DNA from: Streptomyces caniferus
GTDB taxonomy: Bacteria > Actinomycetota > Actinomycetes > Streptomycetales > Streptomycetaceae
Direction: 5' to 3'
Assembly (NCBI RefSeq): GCF_009811555.1
Contig: NZ_BLIN01000005.1
Coordinates: 3,047,501-3,111,500, forward strand
Length of the DNA stretch: 64,000 nt
Position numbers and translations under genes: made by a program. The notes below the pieces were generated by a model that had not been told where the DNA came from, did no database searches, and saw only the letters and a list, made by a program, of their open reading frames with translations. This document shows, piece after piece, positions 8,513 through 16,660 of the stretch (position 1 is its first letter; each line of letters opens with the position of its first letter).

Positions 8513-9538
8513 ATGAGGGTGCGGGCGCGAGGCCTGGTGAATCTGCGTGCCGTCCTGGCGCCGGTCGCGTCCGGAATGTGCGTGATGGCCGCGGCGGCCG
8601 CCGTACTGGTGCCGGCGCTGGGCGGCGACGCCGAGCGGGGCGGGCACGGCGGCGGCCGTGTCTCCTCGCCCGCGGCGACGCACCGGGCGTACGGCCCGGG
8701 GGCGGCGCCGGCCGCTCCGGCCGTCGCGCCGTGCACGGCGCGGAACGCCGCGGAGAGCCTGCGCCCCTCGTCGGAGGACGGGGCGGCGGTGACCCGGATC
8801 AAGGAGAAGGGCCAGCTGGTCGTCGGGGTGGACCAGAACACCTACCGGTGGGGGTATCGCGATCCGGCCACCGGCTCCCTGGAGGGTTTCGACATCGATC
8901 TGGCGCGGGCGATAGCCGTGGACATCCTGGGGCCGCATCCGCATGTGGTCTTCAAGGCGGTGCCGACCAACCAGCGGATTCCGGCGCTGCGCAAGCGCGC
9001 GGTCGACATGGTGGTGCGGACGATGACGATCAACTGTGCGCGCAAGCAGCAGGTGGCGTTCTCGACCTCGTATTTCCAGGCGGGGCAGCAGGTGCTGGCC
9101 CCGGTCGCCTCGAAGATCACGGCGTTCGACGATTCACTGCGGGGCAAGCGGGTGTGCACGGCGGCGGGTTCGACGGGCGAGTCCGAGCTGATGGCACGGG
9201 CGCACGGCGCGAAGGTGCTGACGGTGCCCAATCAACTCGACTGTCTGGTGCGGCTGCAGCTGGGCCGGGCGGACGCGGTGGTCACGGACAGTGCGCTGGC
9301 GGCGGCGCAGGCGGCCCAGGATCCGACGGTGGAGCTCAAGGGCGAGCCGTTCACGGACGAGTCGTACGGCGTGGCGATGAACAAGGACGACCCGGATCTG
9401 GTGCGGCGGGTGAACAAGGTCCTGGACGACTACCGGGGCGGCGGGGCGGACAGCCCCTGGATGCGTGCCTACCGCACGTGGCTGAAGGCCGATCTGCCGG
9501 GCATATCGGGGCCGCCTTCGCCGCAGTACAGCGACTGA
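8513..9538 (+). CDS. glnH: GlnH-like amino-acid binding protein
   Basis: ATG 8513 follows GGTGGGAGGGGT and gives 341 residues. An N-terminal hydrophobic segment (~17-38) is followed by an Ala/Pro/Gly linker and then a periplasmic-binding fold type II: KGQLVVGVDQNTYRWGY, LEGFDIDLARAIA, FKAVPTNQRIPALRKRAVDM, KRVCTAAGSTGESELM and YGVAMNKDDPDLV. This is the SBP family 3 that binds Asp/Glu/Gln-type amino acids. No clear lipobox Cys follows the hydrophobic segment, so it may be anchored by that segment rather than by lipid. No transporter permease adjoins it, which supports a sensing role with the GlnX-like protein and PknG. Confidence 0.82.
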   Translation: MRVRARGLVNLRAVLAPVASGMCVMAAAAAVLVPALGGDAERGGHGGGRVSSPAATHRAYGPGAAPAAPAVAPCTARNAAESLRPSSEDGAAVTRIKEKGQLVVGVDQNTYRWGYRDPATGSLEGFDIDLARAIAVDILGPHPHVVFKAVPTNQRIPALRKRAVDMVVRTMTINCARKQQVAFSTSYFQAGQQVLAPVASKITAFDDSLRGKRVCTAAGSTGESELMARAHGAKVLTVPNQLDCLVRLQLGRADAVVTDSALAAAQAAQDPTVELKGEPFTDESYGVAMNKDDPDLVRRVNKVLDDYRGGGADSPWMRAYRTWLKADLPGISGPPSPQYSD

Positions 9539-9685
9539 TCGCTCCAAGGAGCGGACTACCGCCGCCGAACGCCCCGGGAGGGCCGGATGCCGTCACTATG
9601 GAAGAGGACGTGGGAGGAGCCGACCTCGGCGGCCGGGTGGCCGCAGCAAACGCCGTGCACCGTACGCGTATTGGAGAGGTGATCG

Positions 9686-11005
9686 ATGGGGGTCCCTGGA
9701 CCCTTCCCCGGTTCTCCGGGGAGGCCCGATGCCCCGGTGCTGGGCCGGGAGGAGGTGGACCGCGCCCTGGCGCGGCTCGGTGCCGAGTACGAGGCGATCG
9801 AGACGTCGCTGCTCGCGTTGCAGGACCACGCGGGGCGCCGGCTGCTGGAGGGCGCCGGTCTGTCCGGCATCACCAAGGAGCGCTGGGCCGAGGCGGAGCG
9901 CTCCATCACGGTCCTGTGGACGCTGTTCGACGCGTATACGGCGGCGTTGGAGTCGGTGCGCGAGCTGCGCGAGCGGCGGCGCTGGCCGTCGCCGGAGGAT
10001 CTGGCGGAGCTGACGGAGCTGCTGCACGGCGACGGGGTGACGGTGCCGGGTGCCGCCGCCGACGGCGCGGAGGACGGTCCGGCCCCGCTGGGCGAGCGGT
10101 TCAGTCTGGAGGGGCTCGTCGAGCGGATGAACGGGCTCTACGCGCGGTCGCTGGATGTCATCGTGGCCGCCGATGCCGTCTGGTCGACGCTGCCGGCCCG
10201 GATAGACCTGCTGTCGGCCGAGTTGCAGCGGACGCGTTCGCTGGCGCACCCGGTGGGCGTGCGCCCCGGTGAGCATCCGGCGGGCGACGACCTGGAGCGG
10301 ATCACGGACGAGCTGGTGCGGCTGCGGGCCCGGGTGATCGCGGATCCGCTGGCGTTCTGGGTGTCGTCGTCGACCGGGAGTTCGGCGCCGGGCGGGGGCC
10401 GCCCGGACACCGCCCGCTACGACCGGGCGGCCCGTGCGCTGGAGGACATCCGGCGCGAGGTGGCGGCGGTGCTGGATGTGCGGCAGGACGCGGAGCGGCG
10501 GCTGATGCAGCTGCGTGACGTGCTGTCGCGGGCGGACCGCACACTGACCGAGGCGCGGCAGGCCCGTGGCGAGGTGCTCGCGAAGATCGCCGCGTCGGAG
10601 GTGCCGGCGGTCAGCGGCCCGTCGACGGCGCTGCACGAGCAGTTGGCGGCGGCCGCCGACTACCGCAGACGGGCGCAGTGGCACCGGCTCTCGCCGCTGC
10701 TGGACAGCCTGGAGGAGCGGGCGGAGGACGAACTCCTGCGGGCCCGCGAGTCGTTGACGGCGGTGACCGCGCCGCTGGCGGTGCGGGCCGAGCTGCGCAG
10801 CCGGCTGGACGCGTACCGGGCGAAGGTCTCGCGTCACGGTTTGGCGGAGGATTCGCTGCTGACGGAGCGGTACGACGTGGCGCGGCGGATGCTGTGGAGT
10901 GCGCCGTGCGATCTGCGGGCAGCCGAGCAGGCGGTGTGGCGCTATCAGCGGGCGGCCGCGGAGGCGTTGGTCCCGCAGCAGCTGGAGGGCAGGGGGGATT
11001 CGTGA
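9686..11005 (+). CDS. Conserved coiled-coil protein of the PknG locus
   Basis: ATG 9686 follows GGAGAGGTGATCG. The 439 residues are almost entirely helical with heptad-like stretches (EVDRALARLGAEYEAIETSL, VQQDAERR-type repeats around 250-330) and no membrane span, signal peptide or known catalytic motif. Its stop overlaps the PknG start by four bases (GTGA), so it is co-translated with the kinase. It is probably a structural or scaffolding partner of the signalling system. It has no counterpart that I know of in the compact mycobacterial glnX-glnH-pknG layout. I do not recognise a named family. Confidence 0.75.
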   Translation: MGVPGPFPGSPGRPDAPVLGREEVDRALARLGAEYEAIETSLLALQDHAGRRLLEGAGLSGITKERWAEAERSITVLWTLFDAYTAALESVRELRERRRWPSPEDLAELTELLHGDGVTVPGAAADGAEDGPAPLGERFSLEGLVERMNGLYARSLDVIVAADAVWSTLPARIDLLSAELQRTRSLAHPVGVRPGEHPAGDDLERITDELVRLRARVIADPLAFWVSSSTGSSAPGGGRPDTARYDRAARALEDIRREVAAVLDVRQDAERRLMQLRDVLSRADRTLTEARQARGEVLAKIAASEVPAVSGPSTALHEQLAAAADYRRRAQWHRLSPLLDSLEERAEDELLRARESLTAVTAPLAVRAELRSRLDAYRAKVSRHGLAEDSLLTERYDVARRMLWSAPCDLRAAEQAVWRYQRAAAEALVPQQLEGRGDS

Positions 11006-13593
11006 CGGAGCGGGCCGACGAGCGCTGCCAGCGGCGGGAGTGCGCGGGCAGCTACGAGGATGTCGGCGGCGGTGAGCTGTACTGCGACCTGTGCGGACTG
11101 GCACCGGTGGTCTCGCCGGACGGTCTGGTCTCCTCGCCGCCCACGGGCCTGACGGGCCGGGCGCTCGCGGACGACACGGCGGAGAGGGCACGGGCGGACC
11201 GCGAGGCGGCGGGGGCCTTGCTGACGGTCCCCTCCCCGGCCCCCGCTTCCGGCAACAGCGCGCCCTCCGCCCGTTCGTCGACGTCGCGGCGCTCGGTGTC
11301 CGGGCGGTTGTCGCGCGCGGTGTCCGGCGGGGCTGCGACCCGCGGGATCTCGGCGGTGTCGGTGCGCGGGGCGGGCAGCGGCTCGTCGTCCGGGGCGGCA
11401 CGGGGACGGCTGGGCGCGGGGCTGGTGGCGGTGCCGGAGGTGCCGCGGCCCGATCCTCGTACGGCGGTGCTGGAGCATCCGGAGGTCCCGGAGCGGAAGC
11501 GGTTCTGCAGCCGCGCGGACTGCGGCGCTCCGGTGGGCCGGGCGCGGGGCGAGGAGCCGGGCCGTACGGAAGGCTTCTGCACCAAGTGCGGTCACCCGTA
11601 CAGCTTCGTGCCCAAGCTGCGGCCCGGCGACATGGTGCACGGCCAGTACGAGGTCGTGGGCTGCCTGGCGCACGGCGGGCTCGGCTGGATCTATCTGGCG
11701 ACGGACCATGCGGTCTCCGACCGGTGGGTGGTGCTCAAGGGGCTGCTGGACACCGGCGACGAGGAGGCGCTGGCGGTGGCGATGTCCGAGCGGCGCTTCC
11801 TCGCCGAGATCGAGCACGCCAACATCGTGCGGATCTACAACTTCGTGGAGCACCTCGACCGGGCGACGGGCAGCCTCGACGGCTACATCGTCATGGAGTA
11901 CGTCGGCGGCAAATCGCTCAAGGAACTCGCCAACGACCGGCGCACGCCCCAGGGCAGGCGCGATCCGCTGCCGGTCGAACAGGCCTGTGCGTACGGCATC
12001 GAGGCGCTGGAGGCGCTCGGCCATCTGCACCGCCGCGGCTACCTCTACTGCGACTTCAAGGTCGACAACGCCATCCAGCAGCACGACCGGCTCAAGCTGA
12101 TCGACATGGGCGCGGTGCGCAGGATGGACGACCACGAGAGCCCGATATACGGCACGATCGGCTACCAGGCACCCGAGATCGCCGCGCTGGGCCCGTCCGT
12201 CTCCTCCGACCTCTACACCGTCGCGCGCACCCTCGCGGTCCTCACCTTCGACTTCCAGGGCTATACGAACGTCTTCGCCGACTCGCTGCCCGATCCGGAC
12301 CACATCGAGGTGTTCCGCGCCTACGAGTCGTTCTACCGGCTGCTGGTGCGCGCCACGGACCCGGACCGGGTGCGCCGATTCGCCTCGGCGGAGGAGATGG
12401 CCGAGCAGCTGACGGGCGTCCTGCGGGAGGTGGTGGCGCTCCAGTCGGGCGAGCCGCGGCCCGCGCTGTCCCCGCTGTTCGGGCCCGAACTCCGGGTGGT
12501 CGACACGGAGCTGACGGCCCCGGCGGAGGGCGACAGTTCGCGGCTGGGCGCACGGGGAGCGGCGCGCCGGGAGGAGCCGGTGTCCGGTGGCCCCGCGCTG
12601 CGCCCCCTGGACGTCGCCGGCGCCGCCCTGGCGCTCCCGGTGCCGCGGGTCGATCCCGGTGATCCCCACGCCGGACTGCTGGCCGGGCTGCTGGCCGCCC
12701 CGCCCGCCGAGCTGCTGGGCGCCCTGCGTTCGGCGCCGGCCGACTCCCTGGAGGTCCGGCTGCGGGCACTGCGCGCCCTCCTGGAGACGGGTGACGGCGC
12801 GGCGGCGCGGCAGGCGCTGGAGGAGATCGCGGCGGAGCCCGCGGAGCCGTGGGCCGCCGCGCGGCGGGGCGGCGACGAGCCCGGCACCTGGGGCGCGGAC
12901 TGGCGGGTGGTGTGGCATCGCGGCCTGGTCTCGCTGTGGACCGGCGACCGCGAGAGCGCCGCGCTGGCGTTCGACGCGGTCTACGACGCCTTCCCCGGCG
13001 AGCCGGCGCCGAAGCTGGCGCTGGGGATCTGCGCCGAGCTGCTGGGGCAGTTGGACAACGCCGTGGAGTACTACCGCCTGGTGTGGGCGACCGACCGCAG
13101 CTATGTCAGCGCGGCGTTCGGGCTGGCGCGGGTGCGGCTGGCGGCGGGCGACCGCCGGGGCGCGGTCGAGGCACTGGAGTCCGTCCCGGAGTCGTCCATC
13201 CACTACATCGCGGCGCGGATCGCGGCGGTCCGCGCCCGGCTGCGGGAACGGCCGCCGCACGATCCGCTGTCGGCGGATCTGCGGGCGGCCGCCGAACAGG
13301 TCGAGGCGCTCGAGGACTTCGGTCTGGACGCCGAACGAAGGGAACAACTCACCACCGAAGTACTGGGCAGCGCCCTGGACTGGGTACTCTCCGGTAGCCA
13401 CGGTGCCGGGCCGGACGGCACGGCGGGCGTGGACGAGCGGCCGTCGCTGCTCGGCAGCCCGCTGGACGAGCGCGGTCTGCGGTTCGGCCTGGAGCGGTCG
13501 TACCGGCTGCTGGCACGGCTGGCACAGCGTGGTGAGAAAAGGATCGAACTGGTGGAACGGGCCAACCGCTTCCGCCCCAGGACGTGGGTGTGA
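11002..13593 (+). CDS. pknG: PknG-type serine/threonine protein kinase
   Basis: GTG 11002 overlaps the previous stop. The 863-residue protein has two Cys4 sites, C9/C14/C28/C31 and the rubredoxin-like C169/C174/C193/C196 typical of PknG. The kinase domain (~210-450) has glycine loop CLAHGGLGWIYLATD, ATP-anchoring Lys246 (VVLKGLL) and catalytic loop YCDFKVDN (Asp351, Asn356) in place of HRD. The DFG equivalent is DMG (Asp368), as in mycobacterial PknG. A helical TPR-like region covers ~590-863. There is no membrane span. The extra N-terminal Cys4 site and the Ser/Ala/Gly-rich linker (70-140) enlarge it beyond M. tuberculosis PknG (about 750 residues). It is expected to phosphorylate FHA-type targets in response to amino acids. 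Confidence 0.93.
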   Translation: MTERADERCQRRECAGSYEDVGGGELYCDLCGLAPVVSPDGLVSSPPTGLTGRALADDTAERARADREAAGALLTVPSPAPASGNSAPSARSSTSRRSVSGRLSRAVSGGAATRGISAVSVRGAGSGSSSGAARGRLGAGLVAVPEVPRPDPRTAVLEHPEVPERKRFCSRADCGAPVGRARGEEPGRTEGFCTKCGHPYSFVPKLRPGDMVHGQYEVVGCLAHGGLGWIYLATDHAVSDRWVVLKGLLDTGDEEALAVAMSERRFLAEIEHANIVRIYNFVEHLDRATGSLDGYIVMEYVGGKSLKELANDRRTPQGRRDPLPVEQACAYGIEALEALGHLHRRGYLYCDFKVDNAIQQHDRLKLIDMGAVRRMDDHESPIYGTIGYQAPEIAALGPSVSSDLYTVARTLAVLTFDFQGYTNVFADSLPDPDHIEVFRAYESFYRLLVRATDPDRVRRFASAEEMAEQLTGVLREVVALQSGEPRPALSPLFGPELRVVDTELTAPAEGDSSRLGARGAARREEPVSGGPALRPLDVAGAALALPVPRVDPGDPHAGLLAGLLAAPPAELLGALRSAPADSLEVRLRALRALLETGDGAAARQALEEIAAEPAEPWAAARRGGDEPGTWGADWRVVWHRGLVSLWTGDRESAALAFDAVYDAFPGEPAPKLALGICAELLGQLDNAVEYYRLVWATDRSYVSAAFGLARVRLAAGDRRGAVEALESVPESSIHYIAARIAAVRARLRERPPHDPLSADLRAAAEQVEALEDFGLDAERREQLTTEVLGSALDWVLSGSHGAGPDGTAGVDERPSLLGSPLDERGLRFGLERSYRLLARLAQRGEKRIELVERANRFRPRTWV

Positions 13594-13594
13594 C

Positions 13595-15016
13595 ATGGGT
13601 GTGACTGGGCCGTCCCGGTGTCCGGGCTGTGACGAACCGCTGGATGCGGGAGACAACTTCTGCGGGCGGTGCGGCGTCGATCTGCCGGCGCCCGCCGCGC
13701 CGCCGGCGTACGGCGCCGCCGTACCGCCCCCGCCGCCCGTGCCGCCGGCGCCCCCCGGGCCGCCCGCTCCGGCCGGGCCGCCGCCTCCGAACCCGCAGGC
13801 CCGTCTCCCGTACGGGGACGCGGGCGCGCCGCCGGTGTCCGGCCACGTCCCGCCGATGCCCGGCCATGCGCCCACGGTGCCCGCCCCGGCACCGGCGGCC
13901 GCCACGCCCCCGTCCCCCGACCCGCGCGTCGCCGGATACGAGGTGGTCGCCGACGCGGCCGCCGCGACGTCCGGCGCCCCGGCCGCGGAACGGGGCGCGC
14001 CCGGCTCGGCCGCCGCCCCGGAGACGGAACCCGGTACGCCCGTCGCGCCGTCCGGCACACCCGTCGCCTCCGATGCCCCGTCCGCCACCCCCGCCGACGG
14101 CACCGCCCGCTGTGCGGTCTGCCGGTCCGGCCCGGTGGGGCCGGACGGCTACTGCGAGCACTGCGGCCACGCCCGGCCCCGCGAACGCGATCACATGGAG
14201 CGCGAGTTGGCGGGCGTCGCGGCGGTCAGCGACCGGGGCCACCGGCACCACCGCAACGAGGACTTCTTCGCGCTGCGCGCCGTCGCGCTGCCGGACGGCT
14301 CGCCCGCCGTGGTCGCGGTGGTCTGCGACGGCGTCTCCTCGGCGACCCGCCCGGACGAGGCCTCCACGGCGGCGTCCGAGGCCGCCGGCGAGGCACTGCA
14401 GGCGTCGCTGCCGCGCGGCACGCATCCGCAACAGGCCATGCACGAGGCCATCCTGGCGGCCTCGTCGGCGGTCGACGCACTGGCCGACGCCCCCTCCCCG
14501 GCACCGGACGAGCACCCTCGGCAGAACGCCCCGGCCTGCACCTTCGTCGGTGCGGTGGTCGGCGGCGGACTGCTGACCGTCGGCTGGGTCGGCGACAGCC
14601 GCGCCTACTGGATCCCCGACGACCGCTCGGCGCCGCCCGCCCGGCTCACCGAGGACGACTCCTGGGCCGCCCAGATGGTCGCCAACAACCTGATGTCCGA
14701 GGCCGAGGCGAACGCCGACGAGCGTGCGCACGCCATCACGGGCTGGCTCGGTGCGGATGCCTACGAGGTCGAGCCGCACACCACCACGTTCAAGCCGGAC
14801 GGGCCCGGGGTCGTGGTGGTGTGCACCGACGGGCTGTGGAACTACGCGGAGTCCGCGGAGCAGATGGCCGCGGCGCTGCCGTACGACGCGCCCAGCAGCC
14901 CCCTGAACAGCGCCCGCACCCTGGTCACCCACGCCCTCGACGGTGGCGGGCACGACAACGTAACGGTGGCACTGGTGCCGTTCCCCGCACCCGCGGTGCG
15001 GGCAGAATCGGCCTGA
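13595..15016 (+). CDS. PP2C-family protein phosphatase with N-terminal zinc ribbon
   Basis: ATG 13595 lies one base after the PknG stop. Residues 9-26 hold a Cys4 ribbon (C9, C12, C23, C26). A Pro/Ala-rich linker and a second CxxC...CxxC ribbon (CAVCRSGPVGPDGYCEHCGH, ~171-190) follow. The C-terminal PP2C domain (~205-470) has the metal-binding motifs SDRGHRHHRNEDFF, VVCDGVSSATRPDEAS, VGDSRAYWI, VCTDGLWNYAESAEQM and GGHDNVTVAL. All acidic metal ligands I can check are present. It is very likely the phosphatase that reverses PknG action, encoded in the same transcription unit. No membrane span is seen. Confidence 0.92.
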   Translation: MGVTGPSRCPGCDEPLDAGDNFCGRCGVDLPAPAAPPAYGAAVPPPPPVPPAPPGPPAPAGPPPPNPQARLPYGDAGAPPVSGHVPPMPGHAPTVPAPAPAAATPPSPDPRVAGYEVVADAAAATSGAPAAERGAPGSAAAPETEPGTPVAPSGTPVASDAPSATPADGTARCAVCRSGPVGPDGYCEHCGHARPRERDHMERELAGVAAVSDRGHRHHRNEDFFALRAVALPDGSPAVVAVVCDGVSSATRPDEASTAASEAAGEALQASLPRGTHPQQAMHEAILAASSAVDALADAPSPAPDEHPRQNAPACTFVGAVVGGGLLTVGWVGDSRAYWIPDDRSAPPARLTEDDSWAAQMVANNLMSEAEANADERAHAITGWLGADAYEVEPHTTTFKPDGPGVVVVCTDGLWNYAESAEQMAAALPYDAPSSPLNSARTLVTHALDGGGHDNVTVALVPFPAPAVRAESA

Positions 15017-15049
15017 CCACCCCACGACCGAACGCGTCGGACGCCGGTG

Positions 15050-15097
15050 GGCGCGCCGTACCTCGCACGGGGCGCCCCCTGCGAGGTACGGCGCGCC
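15050..15097. terminator. 18-bp perfect stem-loop between phosphatase and VWA genes
   Basis: GGCGCGCCGTACCTCGCA at 15050-15067 is exactly mirrored at 15080-15097 around a 12-base loop. It lies 34 bases after the PP2C stop and 151 bases before the VWA start, within an operon-like run of genes. It could end or attenuate transcription, or protect the mRNA 3' end. No T-run is present. Confidence 0.5.
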
Positions 15098-15247
15098 CCG
15101 TCCGGGGGACGGCGCGCGCCACGCCCCGTACGACACCTCCGGCCCGAGGGACGAAACGCACCCCGCACCACGTGTCCCGCACCACGCACCACGTACGACG
15201 CAACACGGCCCGATCGACCGGTTACGGCGTCCCAAGGAGCGGAACGG

Positions 15248-16600
15248 ATGGCCAACTTCACCAAGTCCCGTGTGCCGCGTTTCTCCGCCGAGGTGTACCA
15301 GAACCCCTACCTGCCCGAGGGCGGGCGCGAGGTGCACGCCATCGTCACGGTCACCGCGACCGGGGGCGGCACGACCGGGGGCCGTCCGGTCTTCTCGGCG
15401 GGCACCGGAGGGCCGGACGCCGGCGTGGTGATCATGGTGGACTGCTCCGGGTCGATGGACCGTCCGGCGGCGAAGATGCGGGGCGCCCGCGAGGCGACGG
15501 CCGCCGCCATCGACACCCTGCGTGACGGTGTCGGCTTCGCGGTGGTGGCCGGAACCCATCGGGCCGCCGAGATCTTCCCCGGCGGCGGCCGGCTGGCCGT
15601 GGCCGGTGCGGCCACCCGCGCGCGGGCCAAGGAGGCGCTGCGGAGGCTGAGCGCGGGCGGCGGCACCGCCATCGGGACCTGGCTGCGGCTGACCGGCCGG
15701 CTGCTCTCGTCCGCCGAGGCCGGCTTCCGGCATGCCCTCCTGCTCACCGACGGCCGCAACGAGCACGAGTCGCCCGAGGATCTGCGTGCCGCCCTGGACG
15801 CCTGCTGCGGCGTGTTCACCTGCGACGCCCGCGGTGTCGGCACGGACTGGGAGGTCAAGGAGGTCACCGGCATCGCCTCGGCGCTGCTCGGCACGGCCGA
15901 TATCGTCGCCGATCCGGCCGGCCTCGCCGCCGATTTCACCCGGCTGACGGAGAAGGCGATGGGCAAGGAGATCGCCGATGTCGCCCTGCGGCTGTGGACC
16001 CCGCTGGGCGCCGAGACCGTCTTCGTCAGGCAAGTGGCGCCCACCGTGGAGGACTTGACCGGCCGGCGCAGGGACTCCGGTCCGCGGTCGGGCGACTATC
16101 CGACCGGCTCCTGGGGCGACGAGTCCCGCGACTACCACCTCTGCCTGCGGGTCCCGGCCGCCGCCGTCGGCCAGGAAATGCTCGCCGGCCGGGTCTCGTT
16201 GATCACCTCCGCGCCGGACGCCCTCCCCTCGTCCGTCGGCCCGCCGCGCCCCCTGTCACAGGGGCTCGTACGGGCCGTGTGGACGGACGATGTGGCCGCT
16301 TCCACATCGATCGATCCGCAGGTCGCGCACTACACAGGACAGGCGGAACTGTCCCATGTCATCCAACAGGGACTTGATGCCCGTAAGTCCGGCGATATCG
16401 ACTGCGCCCTCGCAAAACTGGGCCGCGCGGTACAGCTGGCCGGCGCCTCGGGGAACGACGGGACTGCGAAACTGCTTGCGAAGGTGGTGGACGTCGTCGA
16501 TGCGGCGACCGGTACTGTGCGACTGAAGGCGAAGGTCGCCGAAGCGGACGAGATGACTCTCGAGACGCGCTCGACGAAAACCGTTCGCGTGAAGAAATAG
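15248..16600 (+). CDS. von Willebrand factor A domain protein
   Basis: ATG 15248 is preceded by AAGGAGCGGAACGG. The 450-residue protein has no signal peptide. A VWA domain spans ~65-235, with a complete MIDAS site: VDCSGSM (DxSxS), a Thr in GGGTAIGTW and Asp in LLTDGRNEHES. The C-terminal part (~240-450) resembles the beta-rich and helical tail found in cytoplasmic VWA proteins beside FHA/PP2C genes. It probably assembles the signalling complex through metal-dependent protein contacts. It sits between the PP2C and FHA genes, reading the same way. Confidence 0.88.
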   Translation: MANFTKSRVPRFSAEVYQNPYLPEGGREVHAIVTVTATGGGTTGGRPVFSAGTGGPDAGVVIMVDCSGSMDRPAAKMRGAREATAAAIDTLRDGVGFAVVAGTHRAAEIFPGGGRLAVAGAATRARAKEALRRLSAGGGTAIGTWLRLTGRLLSSAEAGFRHALLLTDGRNEHESPEDLRAALDACCGVFTCDARGVGTDWEVKEVTGIASALLGTADIVADPAGLAADFTRLTEKAMGKEIADVALRLWTPLGAETVFVRQVAPTVEDLTGRRRDSGPRSGDYPTGSWGDESRDYHLCLRVPAAAVGQEMLAGRVSLITSAPDALPSSVGPPRPLSQGLVRAVWTDDVAASTSIDPQVAHYTGQAELSHVIQQGLDARKSGDIDCALAKLGRAVQLAGASGNDGTAKLLAKVVDVVDAATGTVRLKAKVAEADEMTLETRSTKTVRVKK

Positions 16601-16660
16601 CCACGATCAGTACCGAGCAGTACCACCGAAGCAAATCGGTACGGAGGGGGAAGAACCGAC

